Part shown: positions 44,432 to 56,060 of the stretch, in pieces
How positions within the stretch are numbered: the stretch's first letter is position 1
How the letters are laid out: every line of letters starts with the position of its first letter
Assembly: GCA_039881045.1 (NCBI GenBank)
Contig: JAYWVB010000010.1
Coordinates: 54,678 to 118,677 of the forward strand
Length of the DNA: 64,000 nt
Source: Chaetomium olivaceum
Lineage: Eukaryota > Ascomycota > Sordariomycetes > Sordariales > Chaetomiaceae
Direction: 5' to 3'
Translations under genes and position numbers: made by a program
Notes under the pieces: generated by a model
Database searches by the model: none
The model's input: the letters and a program-made list of their open reading frames with translations, nothing else
What the model was told of the DNA's origin: nothing

Positions 44432-47100
44432 TCATGCATCGAATGACCATTTTCGCTCCATATCACCACTTTTGATTGCTTTCGTTACCTTGTCAAGCGA
44501 AAATCTAGGGCAGAGCTCCTCGATTCGCTGAATGACACGCAAGTGTTCAGCAGCGCTAGTTTCGCCGCCAAGCTCGTGCAACTTGCGCGCGATGAAGTCG
44601 ACTATCACCTTTCGGCTGCAAAAGAGAGACTTCTGTGACTTTGGACGCCAAGCAGAGCCCCAAGCAGCTTCAAGCGACTCTATTGAAGGCATGCCAGCTC
44701 TTCCGTGCCTCCACAGGCGCCATAAATCCGAGACAGTTTTCACATCGAGTGGAAACTTGAACTGTGGTGCCTGTGGTTTGGCCGACACTGGTAACGCCGG
44801 CGGGGATGTAGTTGAGGCCTGGGCCATAGCATCCTGCTCTCCTATACTAGTAGAAGATGCTGGGGGAGCAGTAGCAGTAGCGGCGGCAGGCGACGTTGAC
44901 AGTGCCTGTACCGCTGCCGGCATCATTACGCGGCCGGCCGCCATCGGCCGGCCGCGCTTCGGCATCTCGATTTGTTGCGAGATAGTACTCCGCCCAGGGC
45001 TGATCCTGATGATATAGGAGACTTTGGAGAGCTCCTCTACCTTCTTCGACAACTCCTTGACCTGGTTTGCTAGGTCAACAAACGCTCTCTCAGTCCACAA
45101 GTTCGAGGCTGTTTGTTGACTCGACAAACTGCGCAGTTTCTCTGCAACAGCGGGGATAGCTCGGTCAACGGTAGCTACATATGTATCCTCTTCGGCTATG
45201 CGGCAGGCGTCCTCTGTCTGCAGCGCAAACGCTGCAAACTCTTGACTGCAAAATACAGGGTCGCTAAAGATAGGGTGTTCGGGGTAGTGCTTCTGAAGGA
45301 AGACGGCATCTTGCAAAAACACTACCCGCAGCCACTCCAAAAGCTCGAGGAACGCGCCAGCCGCCTTGTTGGGTTCAACCGCCGAAGAAGCACTATCGTG
45401 GGCTTCTTTCCACTGGTCGAGAGCCGGCCAAATGCGCCTGCAAAGGGCCGCCGAAGGCTTGACGGTATCGCGTGGTAGAAAATAGGAGCCAGCCCAGTCA
45501 GGGTCAAAATCGGCTGTCGACCTCATAAACTCAAAGGGCAGGGATGTAAGGTAACAGCCTATCATCTGGTCGCCGCTGTTCCACCTACCAGCACGCCGTA
45601 TCTATATATACCTAGTATAAGCATCTATATATATATATATGAAGGCGGCAAGGTGACAATAGATAGCTTCAAGACTTACTTGTCCTTCTGGGACCCCGTC
45701 CATATCGGCATTTTGCGCTGCTGCAACGCGAGGAGCATGTGAAAGTTTCGAGGTTTTGATGCCGCAAGCTTGATACAACCTCGCTGTCCAGTTGTTTGCG
45801 GTCTGCGGAGAAAGCTGCTGTTGCGGCTGCTTAGGGGACCGTGGCAGGACTTTGACATCGTACCAGTCCTCGCTACGCGCGAACGTAGGAAACGCCTCAA
45901 TGCCCTCGGCTTGCCACCGCCAAAAGAAATAGCACGCCAGGGCGCCAACTAGACAACTGCGGACATCGCGGTGCCGCAATGCAGCGCCGTACTCTATCCT
46001 GCCATGCTGATTCGTTTTTCCCTGGTTCATGACAATGACCAGCGCATATGTTGGGAACTCGGCAGATTTCTGACCCTCATTCGGGAGCTCCAGGCGGAAG
46101 CAGTCAGGCAGTTCCATCGGCCGCCGGTTGCTCTGCCGGAGGAGCATATGGTTACCGAGAAGGAAGTCAACTTGCGTCCGGAGAAGGCATGAGACGTTGC
46201 CAACGGTCTGCCAAGCCGCGGCGTGGTGTTGTGGAATCTGCGCCTTGGAGTAGGAATCCTTAATCGTCCCCTCGAGGCGGTCGGTATATTCGCGGCGTTT
46301 ACGGGCCCAGACGACAGCAAGAATGCTCTTCTTCAAGGCCTTGAGAGCAATCCCTTGAGGCCTCGGCGCCGGATTGACGTTCCGGCTCTTCTGTTCCTCG
46401 TACAATCTCTGGATAGCCGCAATATAGAGGCGTATAGAGTTGTAGGCAAGCTGGAGCTCTGGCTCGGCGAATAGGCCTTCGTCGTCGCCATCCTCCTCCT
46501 TCTCCTCAAGCTTCGTCGCCGGTACCGGAGACTCGGCAACAAAGACAGTATCGTCTGCATCAAAGGTTCAGCAATTTCAACGCAGAGAGGAAACAACAGG
46601 CCGGCTGAAGGAAGGGGCTACCTTCGGCAAGACGCCGCCTCTTCGACGCGGAAGCCCGCTTACCGGCAGCTCCAGATGCCGCACCGCGCTTCCTTTGCCG
46701 TTGAAGCCGGCCCCCCTTTTGGGGGGCACGGCTGACAACCTCCATCTTCATAAAGAGGAGCAGCTTGCCCTCGTCTACCAGATCGCCGGGGAGAGGCTGC
46801 CCTGACGGCCACGTCGACTGCCTGGCCGTCCAGTCTTCCGGAATCGGTGGCCAATTGATAGCACACCAGCTCTGGGAGCGGCATCAGTACGTACTGTACT
46901 TTTTGGATCTCAGGGCAAACCCTCGTGCCTTCCATTCATCTTGTTTGGGCCTGTAAGCCCTGACAGTATTCTTCGGCGCGGTTCCAGCGAGGTTCAAGAG
47001 ATAATAGTCCATCGCCTCGCGTACGCGAGGATCCTCGATTGCAGTCGACTCCATGGTAGAAAAACAGTCGGATCAATGATTACTCCACCAGCGGCAAGAG
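44400..47100 (-). mobile_element. Crypton DNA transposon (approximate limits)
   Basis: Limits are set only by the recombinase gene plus short flanks; the true ends are not visible because Cryptons lack terminal inverted repeats and leave only very short direct repeats. The element sits between GCP5 and palI, both of which look intact, so the insertion appears intergenic. No RIP-like shift to AT-rich, stop-laden sequence is seen in the gene body. Confidence 0.75.
44432..47054 (-). CDS. Crypton transposon tyrosine recombinase with GCR1-type DNA-binding domain
   Basis: Four exons, 47054-46921, 46869-46622, 46554-45680 and 45601-44432, encode 808 residues without a stop. The N-terminal core-binding region includes APKNTVRAYRPKQDEWKARG and DEGKLLLFMKMEV, then RLYIAAIQRLYEEQKSRN. 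The recombinase domain shows LRHRDVRSCLVGALA (first Arg), KLSHAPR (His400, Arg403) and GRWNSGDQM with GCYLTSLP (Trp426, nucleophile Tyr436), so the R-H-R-W-Y set is present. The C-terminal part has a short coiled coil (about 594-613), an AT-hook-like PKRGRPM (about 633-639) and a GCR1_C domain (about 700-770, LWRLWRHG..PSIESLEAAW). Cryptons move by site-specific recombination of circular DNA without terminal inverted repeats. The first intron is the least certain: donor GTTTGC is weak, and GTACTG at 46902 with the same acceptor also keeps the frame. Confidence 0.85.
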
Positions 47101-48479
47101 CGGCGGCAGCAGCAGCAGCAGTGTAGCCAGCAAGCGCAGAGGTGGTGAGGAGGAAGTTGTGTGGGTGGTGGCAAAGGGTCGCGATCGCGGCGCGCTGGAT
47201 TGGATGGATTGGAAGGTCTGGAAGGTCTGACCATACAAAAATATACCACGTGACCTTCAGTTCGACCAGCTTTTTTTGCGGGCCCCACCTCTGTCGTATG
47301 GGGTTTATCGCTGCAGATTGGAAGGGGAAACGGGAGCGGCTGACCTTCCAATCCGCGGCAATTTTGGCGGGGGTCAACCCGGACCCACCGGTTTTTGGCG
47401 GAGCTAAAGACCGGTTTTTGGTACCCCGGACCTGTGATACCAAGTATCATCAAACGAGTAAAACGAGTATGTGGCAGTTCGGTATTGCCTGTAAAATACT
47501 GGGAGTACGGTGCAGACAAGAAGGCTTGTTTGATGTTGGAAGTGGGGGGAAGCGCTTGGCGCATGGATGGAATGACGGGTGGATGTTCCGATCGTCTCTT
47601 TAGGCTGCTCCGCATCGCTCATCTTGTGAGTTAAGACTCAGCCGTGTAAGTTACTGTGTGTGTCTGTCTCTTACTGGTCAACTCCTATGTATCATGTGCT
47701 CATCGAAGACGACATTTTGGATACTTTTGTGAATTGCAAAAGCCAATTCTGATACTTCAATACAGAAATGATGCAACGCAAAACAGTGTTGTCGTGAGCA
47801 GGGTGTGGCTGAGCTTTGCGGGGCAGTTTCTTAATCTTGGACTCCATTTCAGGGCCATCCGAGACGATTCAATGATTGGGCCGGTGGGGTCCCATGCGAA
47901 GCATTTCGAGCCAAGAGCTGCAACGGACGCATGGGGGCCCAGGCCCGCCTCGCTCGTTCCCCACAGTTCCCTGTTTCCGTGTAATCAGTACCCCTAACCA
48001 GCATTTCCCACCCTCGATTCCACCCTGCCATTGCGCAAGCGCTCTGGTCTTCAATCACCTCACCACCAGTGCGCCGCATCGCATGTGCAGAGCGTCACTC
48101 CCCGCTATCACTCTTTTTTTCAGGGGAACGCCGATTGACCGAACGAGCATCGACAATGGTTTAACTCGGACCGGCGCTGCATCTCTAGGCCGCCGCCCAC
48201 ACCGAACTTAAAATCCATTAGGTTCATCGATCGCGACACGCCGAGCCAAGCACACCACCACCCTCGCTCCTTTCCACATGTTTCCCACAAGTCATACTCG
48301 TCCAACTCCCATTCTACGCCCCGTCCTTATGGTGCTTCGATAAGACGACAGCATCATTTGTTTCCGGTTCTGGACGACCGGACACTTCTCAATCAGCCGC
48401 GTCTCGAGGACGCCGGCCCTTTACTCGACAAACTTCTTCGACTCCGCTCCACGGCCACACATTGTGAGCTCTGGTCACC
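47055..48479. other. Region between the Crypton and palI
   Basis: There is no supported gene. A short GGC/AGC repeat lies at about 47087-47125 next to the Crypton start. The right half is probably the palI promoter and leader, with pyrimidine-rich stretches before 48480. Confidence 0.45.
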
Positions 48480-50683
48480 ATGTTGCGCCCCGCGACACCG
48501 CTGTCGGTGCTGTTATTTGCGGCCTTCGTTCTCCTTTTACTCTCGGTCCTATCGACCCCCATTATCAGTGCCATCCCCCTGGGTAGCTGGGAAGGAATCG
48601 ACTTTGGTGTCTTTGGGTTTTGCACCCCGAATGGCTGTACCCCAATTGAGATCGGCTACGATGTCCGTGAGTGTAGACCCCATCGATGTTTGTGTTTGGC
48701 AACACACAAGACTGATCTGCATATACAGGACCTTTACATGCCAACGACTTTTCCCTCAACGCCGCAACGCGTTCCACTCTTTCCAGTCTTCTCATTGTCC
48801 ACCCAGTCGCGGGCCTCTTAACTCTCATCATGTTCGTTCTCGCCGTGGTCGCCCACTTCCACAGCCCTTCCCACTCCCCTAGGTACCTGCTCGTGCTGTT
48901 TATTGTGGGCATCCTCAACTTCCTGGTCTGCCTCTTGAGCTTCCTCGTCGATGTCCTGCTTTTTGTGCCCCACATCGCCTGGGGTTCGTACGTCGTCCTT
49001 GCCGCCACCATCCTAGTCGCCCTGAGCGGCTTGGTCTCGTGCGCCATGCGGAGGACTGTCGTCGGCAGGAAGGCAAAGCAAAAGCGTATTGCCGAGAATG
49101 CAGAGATGAGCGGCGAGAATTACTACAATCGCCAAGCCCAAGTGACGACTGCTCCTGTCCCCAGCTCGTCCGTCCTCAGCCCAACAGTTCCTCTCGTCAG
49201 CGGCGCCAATGGCAGGGGCGATGCCCTGCCAGAATTCGCCTCGTATGAAAAGAGGGATGATCAGAGCAGCGACGAGAGAATCCCCCTCACTGCCGCTAGG
49301 AGCCGGTCGAGTAGGTCGCCGGGCACCTTCAACACCGACCAGACTACATATGTAAACGACACGGCCAACCAAGCCGAGATGGCCACCTTACGTTCCATGT
49401 CAACCACGCCTGGCGCCCGCGATCAGTACGGAAACCCCCTTCCGGCACAAGACGGATATCCCATGAGGTCGGGCTCCGTTGAGCGCATGGGTTCGCCGCC
49501 GCGCGGCCCTGTGCCCCCAGGCGCTTACCGAGGGCGCGGTGGATACCCGGGCCCTGGCAGAGGCGGCTACAACGGTTACGGCCCTCCTCCAGGAGGCCGC
49601 GGCGGCTATGGTCCTCCAGGGCGTGGGGGTTACGGACCTCCCGGTGGCAGAGGAGGCTATGGCCCGCCTCCCCGTGGCTATGGCGGCCCAATGCGCGGCG
49701 GACGCACACCACCCCCACCTAGCTATCAGGGCCAGTATGACAGGAGAGGTTCTCCCGCTGGTACCAACCAGTATGGCTCCAGAATGGCGTCTCCCGGCCC
49801 GCCATCCGCGCCTGGCTATGCGAATCAACCAGTATCCAACGTCTCATCCAGTGGATACGAAGCATACAACCCTAGCAGGGACGAACTTCCCCGCGCTGAG
49901 TCCCCTCCTCCCTTGCCGGGCATCGATGACGGAATCCGGCCAGGCCAAGCAATAGAGATGGATGCGGCGGGTCGTAGCCCAGCGAATGCACCCCAAGGGT
50001 TTGGGCAGTTCAACATTCGGGATAGCGATTCTGATGTTGCCGGGATGCTGGCGTTGCAGCAAGCGAGGACCTCGGGCGCGGATCGTCATATGAGTGATAC
50101 CAGCAGATACAGCCAAGAAGAGTAAGGCGACCCCCGATCTACGCAACCTCTTGTGTTCACTATCAACTAACTTTCAACCCGTAGAAACGCCGCCTACGTA
50201 CCGCCGAGGCAAGCGTGGAACCAAGAAGGCAGGCATTCGCCTCGCGTAGCTTCGCCGCTGAACACACGCCGCCCCGCAGAACTTCCATCGCAAGGAAGCC
50301 CCCCGCCCCCGCCGCCGGCAGCGCCCGCTGGTGAGTACTACGAAGACGTGGACCCGCGCTTCGCCGAGCCTCCTCCGGCCCCGAAACCAATACCTACCCC
50401 TATCCAAACGACTAACTCCTACGAGGATATTCCCCAAGGCTCCCGCAGCCCGGCGGAATCTGAACGCTCCAACTTCACCTCCATCTCCCAGCGGGGCGTC
50501 AACCCCCGCTGGAACCCGCCCATGCCACCGCCCCTGGCACCAGGGAGCTACGGCGTCGGCGTCGGCGGTGGGGGAGGCAACCTGATGGTCCCCCGACGTC
50601 CCGTCAACCGCACCGACATCCTCCTCAACTCCAACCCGGACTTCGAGCTCCCCAGCCGCGGCGCCGGGCCCTCCAGGTCCTAG
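48480..50683 (+). CDS. palI: pH-response regulator PalI/Rim9
   Basis: Three exons, 48480-48666, 48729-50121 and 50185-50683, encode 692 residues. The protein starts MLRPATPLSVLLFAAFVLLL, a signal-anchor/first membrane segment, followed by the extracellular loop with SWEGIDFGVFGFCTPNGC, the diagnostic PalI motif. Three further membrane segments follow within residues 80-165 (GLLTLIMFVLAVVAHF; YLLVLFIVGILNFLVCLL; WGSYVVLAATILVALSGLV). The long cytoplasmic tail is disordered, with tandem RGGYGPP repeats near residues 340-380, and ends in proline-rich sequence. PalI assists the plasma-membrane ambient-pH sensor PalH/Rim21, upstream of PalF and the PacC factor; that is family knowledge. The tail is longer than in yeast Rim9 but usual for filamentous fungi. 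The gene is intact. Confidence 0.93.
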
Positions 50684-51485
50684 GTGGTCATGGTACCCGA
50701 CTGCGCCTACCCGGCGAGTGCGTTTCCAAGCCGCTAGGCTAGGTCGGGTGAAAGTTGGGTTGACCGACCGAAAAAAAAAGAAAAAAGAAAGGAAAACGAA
50801 AAGTAATATCTCTGTTTCACGGCGCTAACGGCATCATGGCATGGCATGACTGCGCTCACACTGATCTGTGTCTCTCTGGCGAAGGGCTTTTGATATCGTC
50901 CTGCTTTCTTTCTACTTCTTCGCCACGTATATAGATACCACTTTTTTGTGATACACTACACTTCGATTCAAATTTAAGGCTCTTGTAATTTATGGCTCGA
51001 TCTACTTTGCATTCCTCTGTGAAGGCAACTCCAGCGAGCGTCAAGGACAATTCCCCATAAACTCGAACGTTCATGTGCTGAAAACCCCGACGGAATCAAG
51101 CCACAACATCGATATACACATGTAACGAGCGTCAAGAATATAAAAAGGGTGAGGTAATTAAGCTACGCGTTCCTCCTGTACAAAATCTTCGTGGGATTAA
51201 GTCGATTTTGCGTTGTTCAGCCAAAAACCGTCCAAGCAGTGGCGCTGCATCTCCAAAGCAATTGTCCTGCTCGCCACCAATATCAGTCCAAAGCATAAAT
51301 ATCCGCCGATGCTGGCTCGCACCGATATCTCCTCTGTCTTCTTCCAGATATCAAATAAACAGCACCCCTTCGTAACAAATGCCCATGGCTTGCTCACTTC
51401 TGCGATATGTTAAGCCTAGCCGAATGCTTCTTTAGATATCGAGATGGGCGGTTGGGTGCGTCAACGTAAGAGTGGTTGGTCACTC
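50684..51485. other. Convergent 3' intergenic region
   Basis: This lies between palI and the following minus-strand gene. It contains a short A-rich run near 50770-50800 and otherwise AT-richer sequence. No gene is supported. Confidence 0.5.
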
Positions 51486-53099
51486 TCAATACCCCCGCCT
51501 CACCTTTTTGGGAATCTTCTTCCTCTTCAAGTAGTCCTCTTTCGGCTTGCTGAAGAAGCTCGTGTTGCCCTCGTCTGTGGTGTCCACCCAGCTGTCATCT
51601 GCTTTGGTGAAACCGCTGGGCCATCCGTTCTGGCCCGAAGCCCCAGACTCGCTCTTTTCCTTGTAGGATAGCAAAGTGGCAAACGCCATATTGACCAGGG
51701 GCTTTGCGACATCGGCCTTGTCCATTCTGTCGACTTCGTCAACACCCAAAGTCGGCGGTTGGACTTTGCCATCGGCGCCCAGTCTCGCGATGTGGCTCCC
51801 GCGGAGCCGCTCGCGCTCCTCGCCAATGACGCCAACTTTGTTCTCCAAACAGCGATAGTTGTGGTCGCGTACGATTTGCTCCATGTTTCTGACCAGCCCC
51901 TCTGTACCGGCATAGAAGTTCCGGTTGATCTTGGTCATGCGCTCTGGGAAGCTCTCCTGCGCGAACCTGTCTTCAGGCACTGGGTACTTTGTAGTCCAAT
52001 CATCGCCCACGGGCCTGTGTCGTCCATCGTAGCTCGATGGAAACCCAGCTGGAAAGTAATGCTTGATTCTCTCGGGAGGGAGCGTGTCGTGAACCTTCCG
52101 TCTGGCCCCGTCTAGTGTCTCGGTAGATGTGTCAAAAGGACCTGGTGTTGAAATACTCCCAAAACCGGTAATATCAAGAGGGTTCCGAGAGACGGGGCCG
52201 TGCTGATTCTCGTCAAAGGACGATTGAGTTCCTCGAGCTGAGCTATGGGTTCCATCATCGTCATCAAAAGCGGCCAGGATGTTTGCCTCGGGGTTGTATT
52301 GGAAACCAATTGGTGATCTGGATTGGTACAAGGTTGGTGACACCTGGTCCTCGGCGCGAAGGGACCTGGTCGCGGCGTCCAATGTCGTCGGCTTGAACGC
52401 TCGCTGGCCAGGCGGGCCTGCCTTCAACGGCTGAGGCGGGCCTATAGCCGGTCTCGCGCCATACGTGTTGAACAGGCGGTCCTTGAACAGATCCGGGGTC
52501 GTAGATGGGAGGGATGAAGGAGTCCCCGGACGGCTGAGACCGACATTAGCAGCGCGTGCTCTTGCTAGCGTGTTCTGGGCAGCCTTCTGCATAGGGTTTG
52601 GGTACGACGCCAGGTTGGTAAGCCCTTTGACAGTGATACGCGACGTCAATGTGTCCTCGGCAGCAACGCTGTCATTGCTTTCGAATTCGGCGGGGGACGG
52701 GAGGTTCCCAGACCGAACACTCGGCATCGACATGTCGAATTCGGTAAACGTGCTGTTCTCGCCCTCTGGGGCCGGGATGGCTGCTCGATCGTAGTTCTGC
52801 TGCAAGGGCGAGTACTGCCGCAGTATGGATGCCGTGGAAGGGGGCGAAGGAGGAGCCTGATCCTCGATTGGTAATGCCGACAACAACGCGTCGGGAAAGT
52901 TCATGAAAGTACCACCAGAGGGAGATCGAACAGGCTGCGGATACCGGCGCGTTCTCGGGCGGCGAGTCGGCGGCTGGAGTGGTGTTGTGCCTTTCGGGTT
53001 GTAAACCGACCCAACAGTCGTATAGGTGGGCGGCTTTTTGGGACCTATTCCTGTCGACAAGCCTGTCGCTAAGTCAGATGAAAGGGACGCAGAATCCAT
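51486..53099 (-). CDS. Hypothetical fungal protein (537 aa)
   Basis: This is a single exon. The first 330 residues are mostly disordered and Ser/Pro-rich (RRPRTRRYPQPVRSPSGGTF). The C-terminal 200 residues look folded: DTLPPERIKHYFPAGFPSSY, FPERMTKINRNFYAGTEGLV, VRDHNYRCLENKVGVIGEER and VDRMDKADVAKPLVNMAFAT, with charged helices, and the protein ends in a basic tail (KRKKIPKKVRRGY). No signal peptide or membrane segment is seen. The good codon bias and the aromatic-rich C-terminal part suggest a real conserved protein, but I do not recognise the family. Confidence 0.75.
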   Translation of the reverse strand: MDSASLSSDLATGLSTGIGPKKPPTYTTVGSVYNPKGTTPLQPPTRRPRTRRYPQPVRSPSGGTFMNFPDALLSALPIEDQAPPSPPSTASILRQYSPLQQNYDRAAIPAPEGENSTFTEFDMSMPSVRSGNLPSPAEFESNDSVAAEDTLTSRITVKGLTNLASYPNPMQKAAQNTLARARAANVGLSRPGTPSSLPSTTPDLFKDRLFNTYGARPAIGPPQPLKAGPPGQRAFKPTTLDAATRSLRAEDQVSPTLYQSRSPIGFQYNPEANILAAFDDDDGTHSSARGTQSSFDENQHGPVSRNPLDITGFGSISTPGPFDTSTETLDGARRKVHDTLPPERIKHYFPAGFPSSYDGRHRPVGDDWTTKYPVPEDRFAQESFPERMTKINRNFYAGTEGLVRNMEQIVRDHNYRCLENKVGVIGEERERLRGSHIARLGADGKVQPPTLGVDEVDRMDKADVAKPLVNMAFATLLSYKEKSESGASGQNGWPSGFTKADDSWVDTTDEGNTSFFSKPKEDYLKRKKIPKKVRRGY

Positions 53100-56060
53100 T
53101 TAGAGAAATAGCTTAGGTGCCTATGCATCCCTCATAAGATAAGGCTGAGGAAGGAAACGAAGGAACGGAGTGCAGTTATGGGAAAGGAGAAGGGGGGATG
53201 GCCTGCGCGAGTAGCGACGCCTGAGCCTGCAACCGTTTCTTGGAGGTAAAGATCGAGTGTTTGATGTCGACTATGTGTGGCTGTTTGTGACGGGAGGAAC
53301 GCGAGTGCCAGCATAGTAAGAGGACGATGGTGGAAGAGCGACAAGAAAGGGCAAGCAGGAGATTCGGGGAGCATGCTTACCGTTTGAGTCGGAATCTAGA
53401 TCTTCGTTACTGCAGCCATAAGGCTGCAGCGCTCGCGGATTGTCGCGAAACATGGCCTGAACTGGAGGGGGGAACGAATTGAGCCGCCCCTTCTTGCCAA
53501 TGCCTTCGCAAACTCAAGAAAACCAGCGAAGTTAGAAGGCACAATCTGAAAAACAAGCACAATAAAGACGTAACATACCCAAGCCGGTATACGGAGTCAA
53601 GTGTTAGGGCGAACAGAAGTTGCCCTTTTACTCTTAGCATGAGGCCGGAGATGACTTGGAGGGAATCCTGAAGGTTTCAATTCCACGCGACTCCCTCGGT
53701 AGATTATCCAGAGGGGAGTTGGTAGGAACAGCGGGCAGGTTTGCGAGAGTTGCGATGCCAGAGAGCTCTTTCCCCTTTTTGTACGTGGCTCTTTCCTAAG
53801 ACTGACTTCGGATCATAAACGAATCTCGTCAACGATAAGAGTTTGCTGGCATTGGGAATTCACAAAGAGAAGTGCATCCACAACGCGCCTATCAAGTATA
53901 AAAAAGAAGGGAGGAAAGAGCCTTCAAGGGCTTTGCCACGATCTTTAAGTTTTGCGGCAACCTACAGATGGATACAGGTGAGGCAAGAATATCCGAGCCC
54001 ATCCCCAACGCCCTGGCCCTGTTGTTAAAATGCGGCCTTAATCTTTGCTGGGTGCCCAATATTCTCTTTGAGACGGAAGATGTGAAGAGGCAGGCAGCTT
54101 GTTGTTTCCAAAACTCAATCAATGCTTGCCAAACAACCGTAACAAACCTTAAAGCGTACCCATCAAACCAGAGCATGGTAACTCGATGCACAAACATTTC
54201 CCTTCATATCATAAAAAACAGTGTTTGATTGAGAAACGCTCGAGCTCACTTGCTTGAAAGTTGGACGTAAGATGTAAGTCAGGGAAAGTTAGGTTGCCGC
54301 GTCAAAAGCCTGCTTTGGCATATTGAAGCTGACCGAAGAACCCTCAACCCAGATGACGGGATGCAGTGGAAAGGGTCACATTGTCACAGCATGTGTAGTT
54401 CGCCTACCACGAATATCGGTCTCGCGAACATGAATTCTGTCCTCCTTGAAGACACATAAGAGGTAGAGTCCGATGCTAGTTTGCGGGACCGGCGTCGTTG
54501 GTATTGTAGAACACCCAGTTAAGGGGCATTTGTGGCTTATTGTCCAGCACAGCATAGTTATATTGTTCTACTTGAGTAACGGCAGGTTAGTCATCGATAC
54601 TCTCCCGAGCCCCTTGGGGCCTTCAGGGGTACAGTGTCGTGATGTTTGTGCTTGGCCTGTTGTCGAGGCAACATAGAATGGCTGGGCTGCCCCATTGGCT
54701 CTGTGAGCGGAAAACTTGAACAGGCTGTTTCGCCCCGGGGGAAATATCAAGATCGTCGGGCAGTAAGGGAGGTTTGTGTGCTGTCAGCGGAACTGGTCTG
54801 ACAAACTTCATGTCCATGATCAGCTCGTGCCAAGACTGTCGTCGATAGGGGGCAAGGTAGCACAATGCATGACGAGTGAGACAGAGGTGTGCTTGATGGA
54901 CGATTGGATTGCTCCTCAACGGTGGCTTGGTGGCACAAGCCTTCACAGTTCATCATATCCCCGAATGGCCGGCGGGAGACGTCCCGATTCGCCTGGGACT
55001 TATGGAACTTCTGAACAGCATCGGACGACAGAGGAGAAGGCCACGTGCTCGTCTGCATGTCGCTTGCCCCCTCGTCAAATACCATAAGATCTGGTGCCGC
55101 TGGCGTCTGCATGCTTGAGGCGCAGCACGACACTGGCATGCGTCAAGGGCCATTCCATCTGTTGAGCATCTCTGGCTCGTTGAGATTGACCTATTGTTGT
55201 CAAGAATCCCGCCTCAAACACAGCCTGGAAACCCCCTCTTCCATCGCCGTAATCACTTGGCTCTGCATTCTCAGTGAACGGAACCTGCCGTCAGCATTGC
55301 GGGGAAAGTTGCTTGTATTGGCGGCCTCCCTTGCCTGTGGCTGTTGGGAGGGTTTGAAAGCTCTTCGCCCGTGTCTTGGGGTTCGGAGAGGCTCGAGCCG
55401 GGGCATCGCTAGTTAGCTGACCCGGCTCGCGAGCTCATCTCACTCTTCTCTTCTGTAGATACTGGGTGTGCGTCCACGAGCGAGCCTGTGCAGCGGGCAC
55501 GGAGAGCAAGCCGCCGGTCCGAGGTTCGAACGCAAACGGAAGTTCCATCATTCCATACCGCAGCGTTTTAGAGACTGCATGCTCGCTAGGGAGAAACATG
55601 CCTGAGTTGTCTCGGAGGGTTCCCACATCAGCCCCCGAGTCCGTTATGTATGAACATTTCGTTCCATACCGAGCTAGCGAAACTGTGCATCGAATGTCTC
55701 ACTGTATCGAGTTCCCCGGTCTCCAGCGCGATCCAAAGTGACATGGAGATCGGAATGGTTGCTTCGTGTGGAGATCAATAACAGGGTGGACCCGGGCCCT
55801 TCCAGAACTGGCTTGATGCTGCGCGCACAGGGCGAGGCTGCTGTTGTTGTGGGGCTCCCCGCCCCAAACCTCTCCCCTGGAAAGCCTGGGCAGCCTAAAG
55901 CTTCACCGGTCCCCGTGCTGACTGACTGCCTCCGCCCAGACCCAGAAGACACAAGAATTCCGCTCGTCTCGTCTGAATCAGGCCTCACCTCAAGATCCCG
56001 TACCTCCACCTCCTGCTCGTTCAGCAGAAAGCAGAAAGAGAAGCAACTCTACGCAGTACC
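53100..56060. other. Long divergent intergenic region (3.0 kb)
   Basis: The region separates the 537-residue gene (-) from the bZIP gene (+). Numerous frames under 140 codons are present, but none resembles a family. The right end is probably a long bZIP leader. No RNA gene is recognised. Confidence 0.45.

Noticed and set aside
47100..47640. Second transposon gene upstream of the Crypton
   Set aside because: The open frames here are short, lack motifs and overlap each other on both strands.
54470..55500. Candidate genes between 54.5 and 55.5 kb
   Set aside because: Several frames of 60-130 codons overlap on both strands, but none has splice-supported extension, domain or composition typical of proteins.
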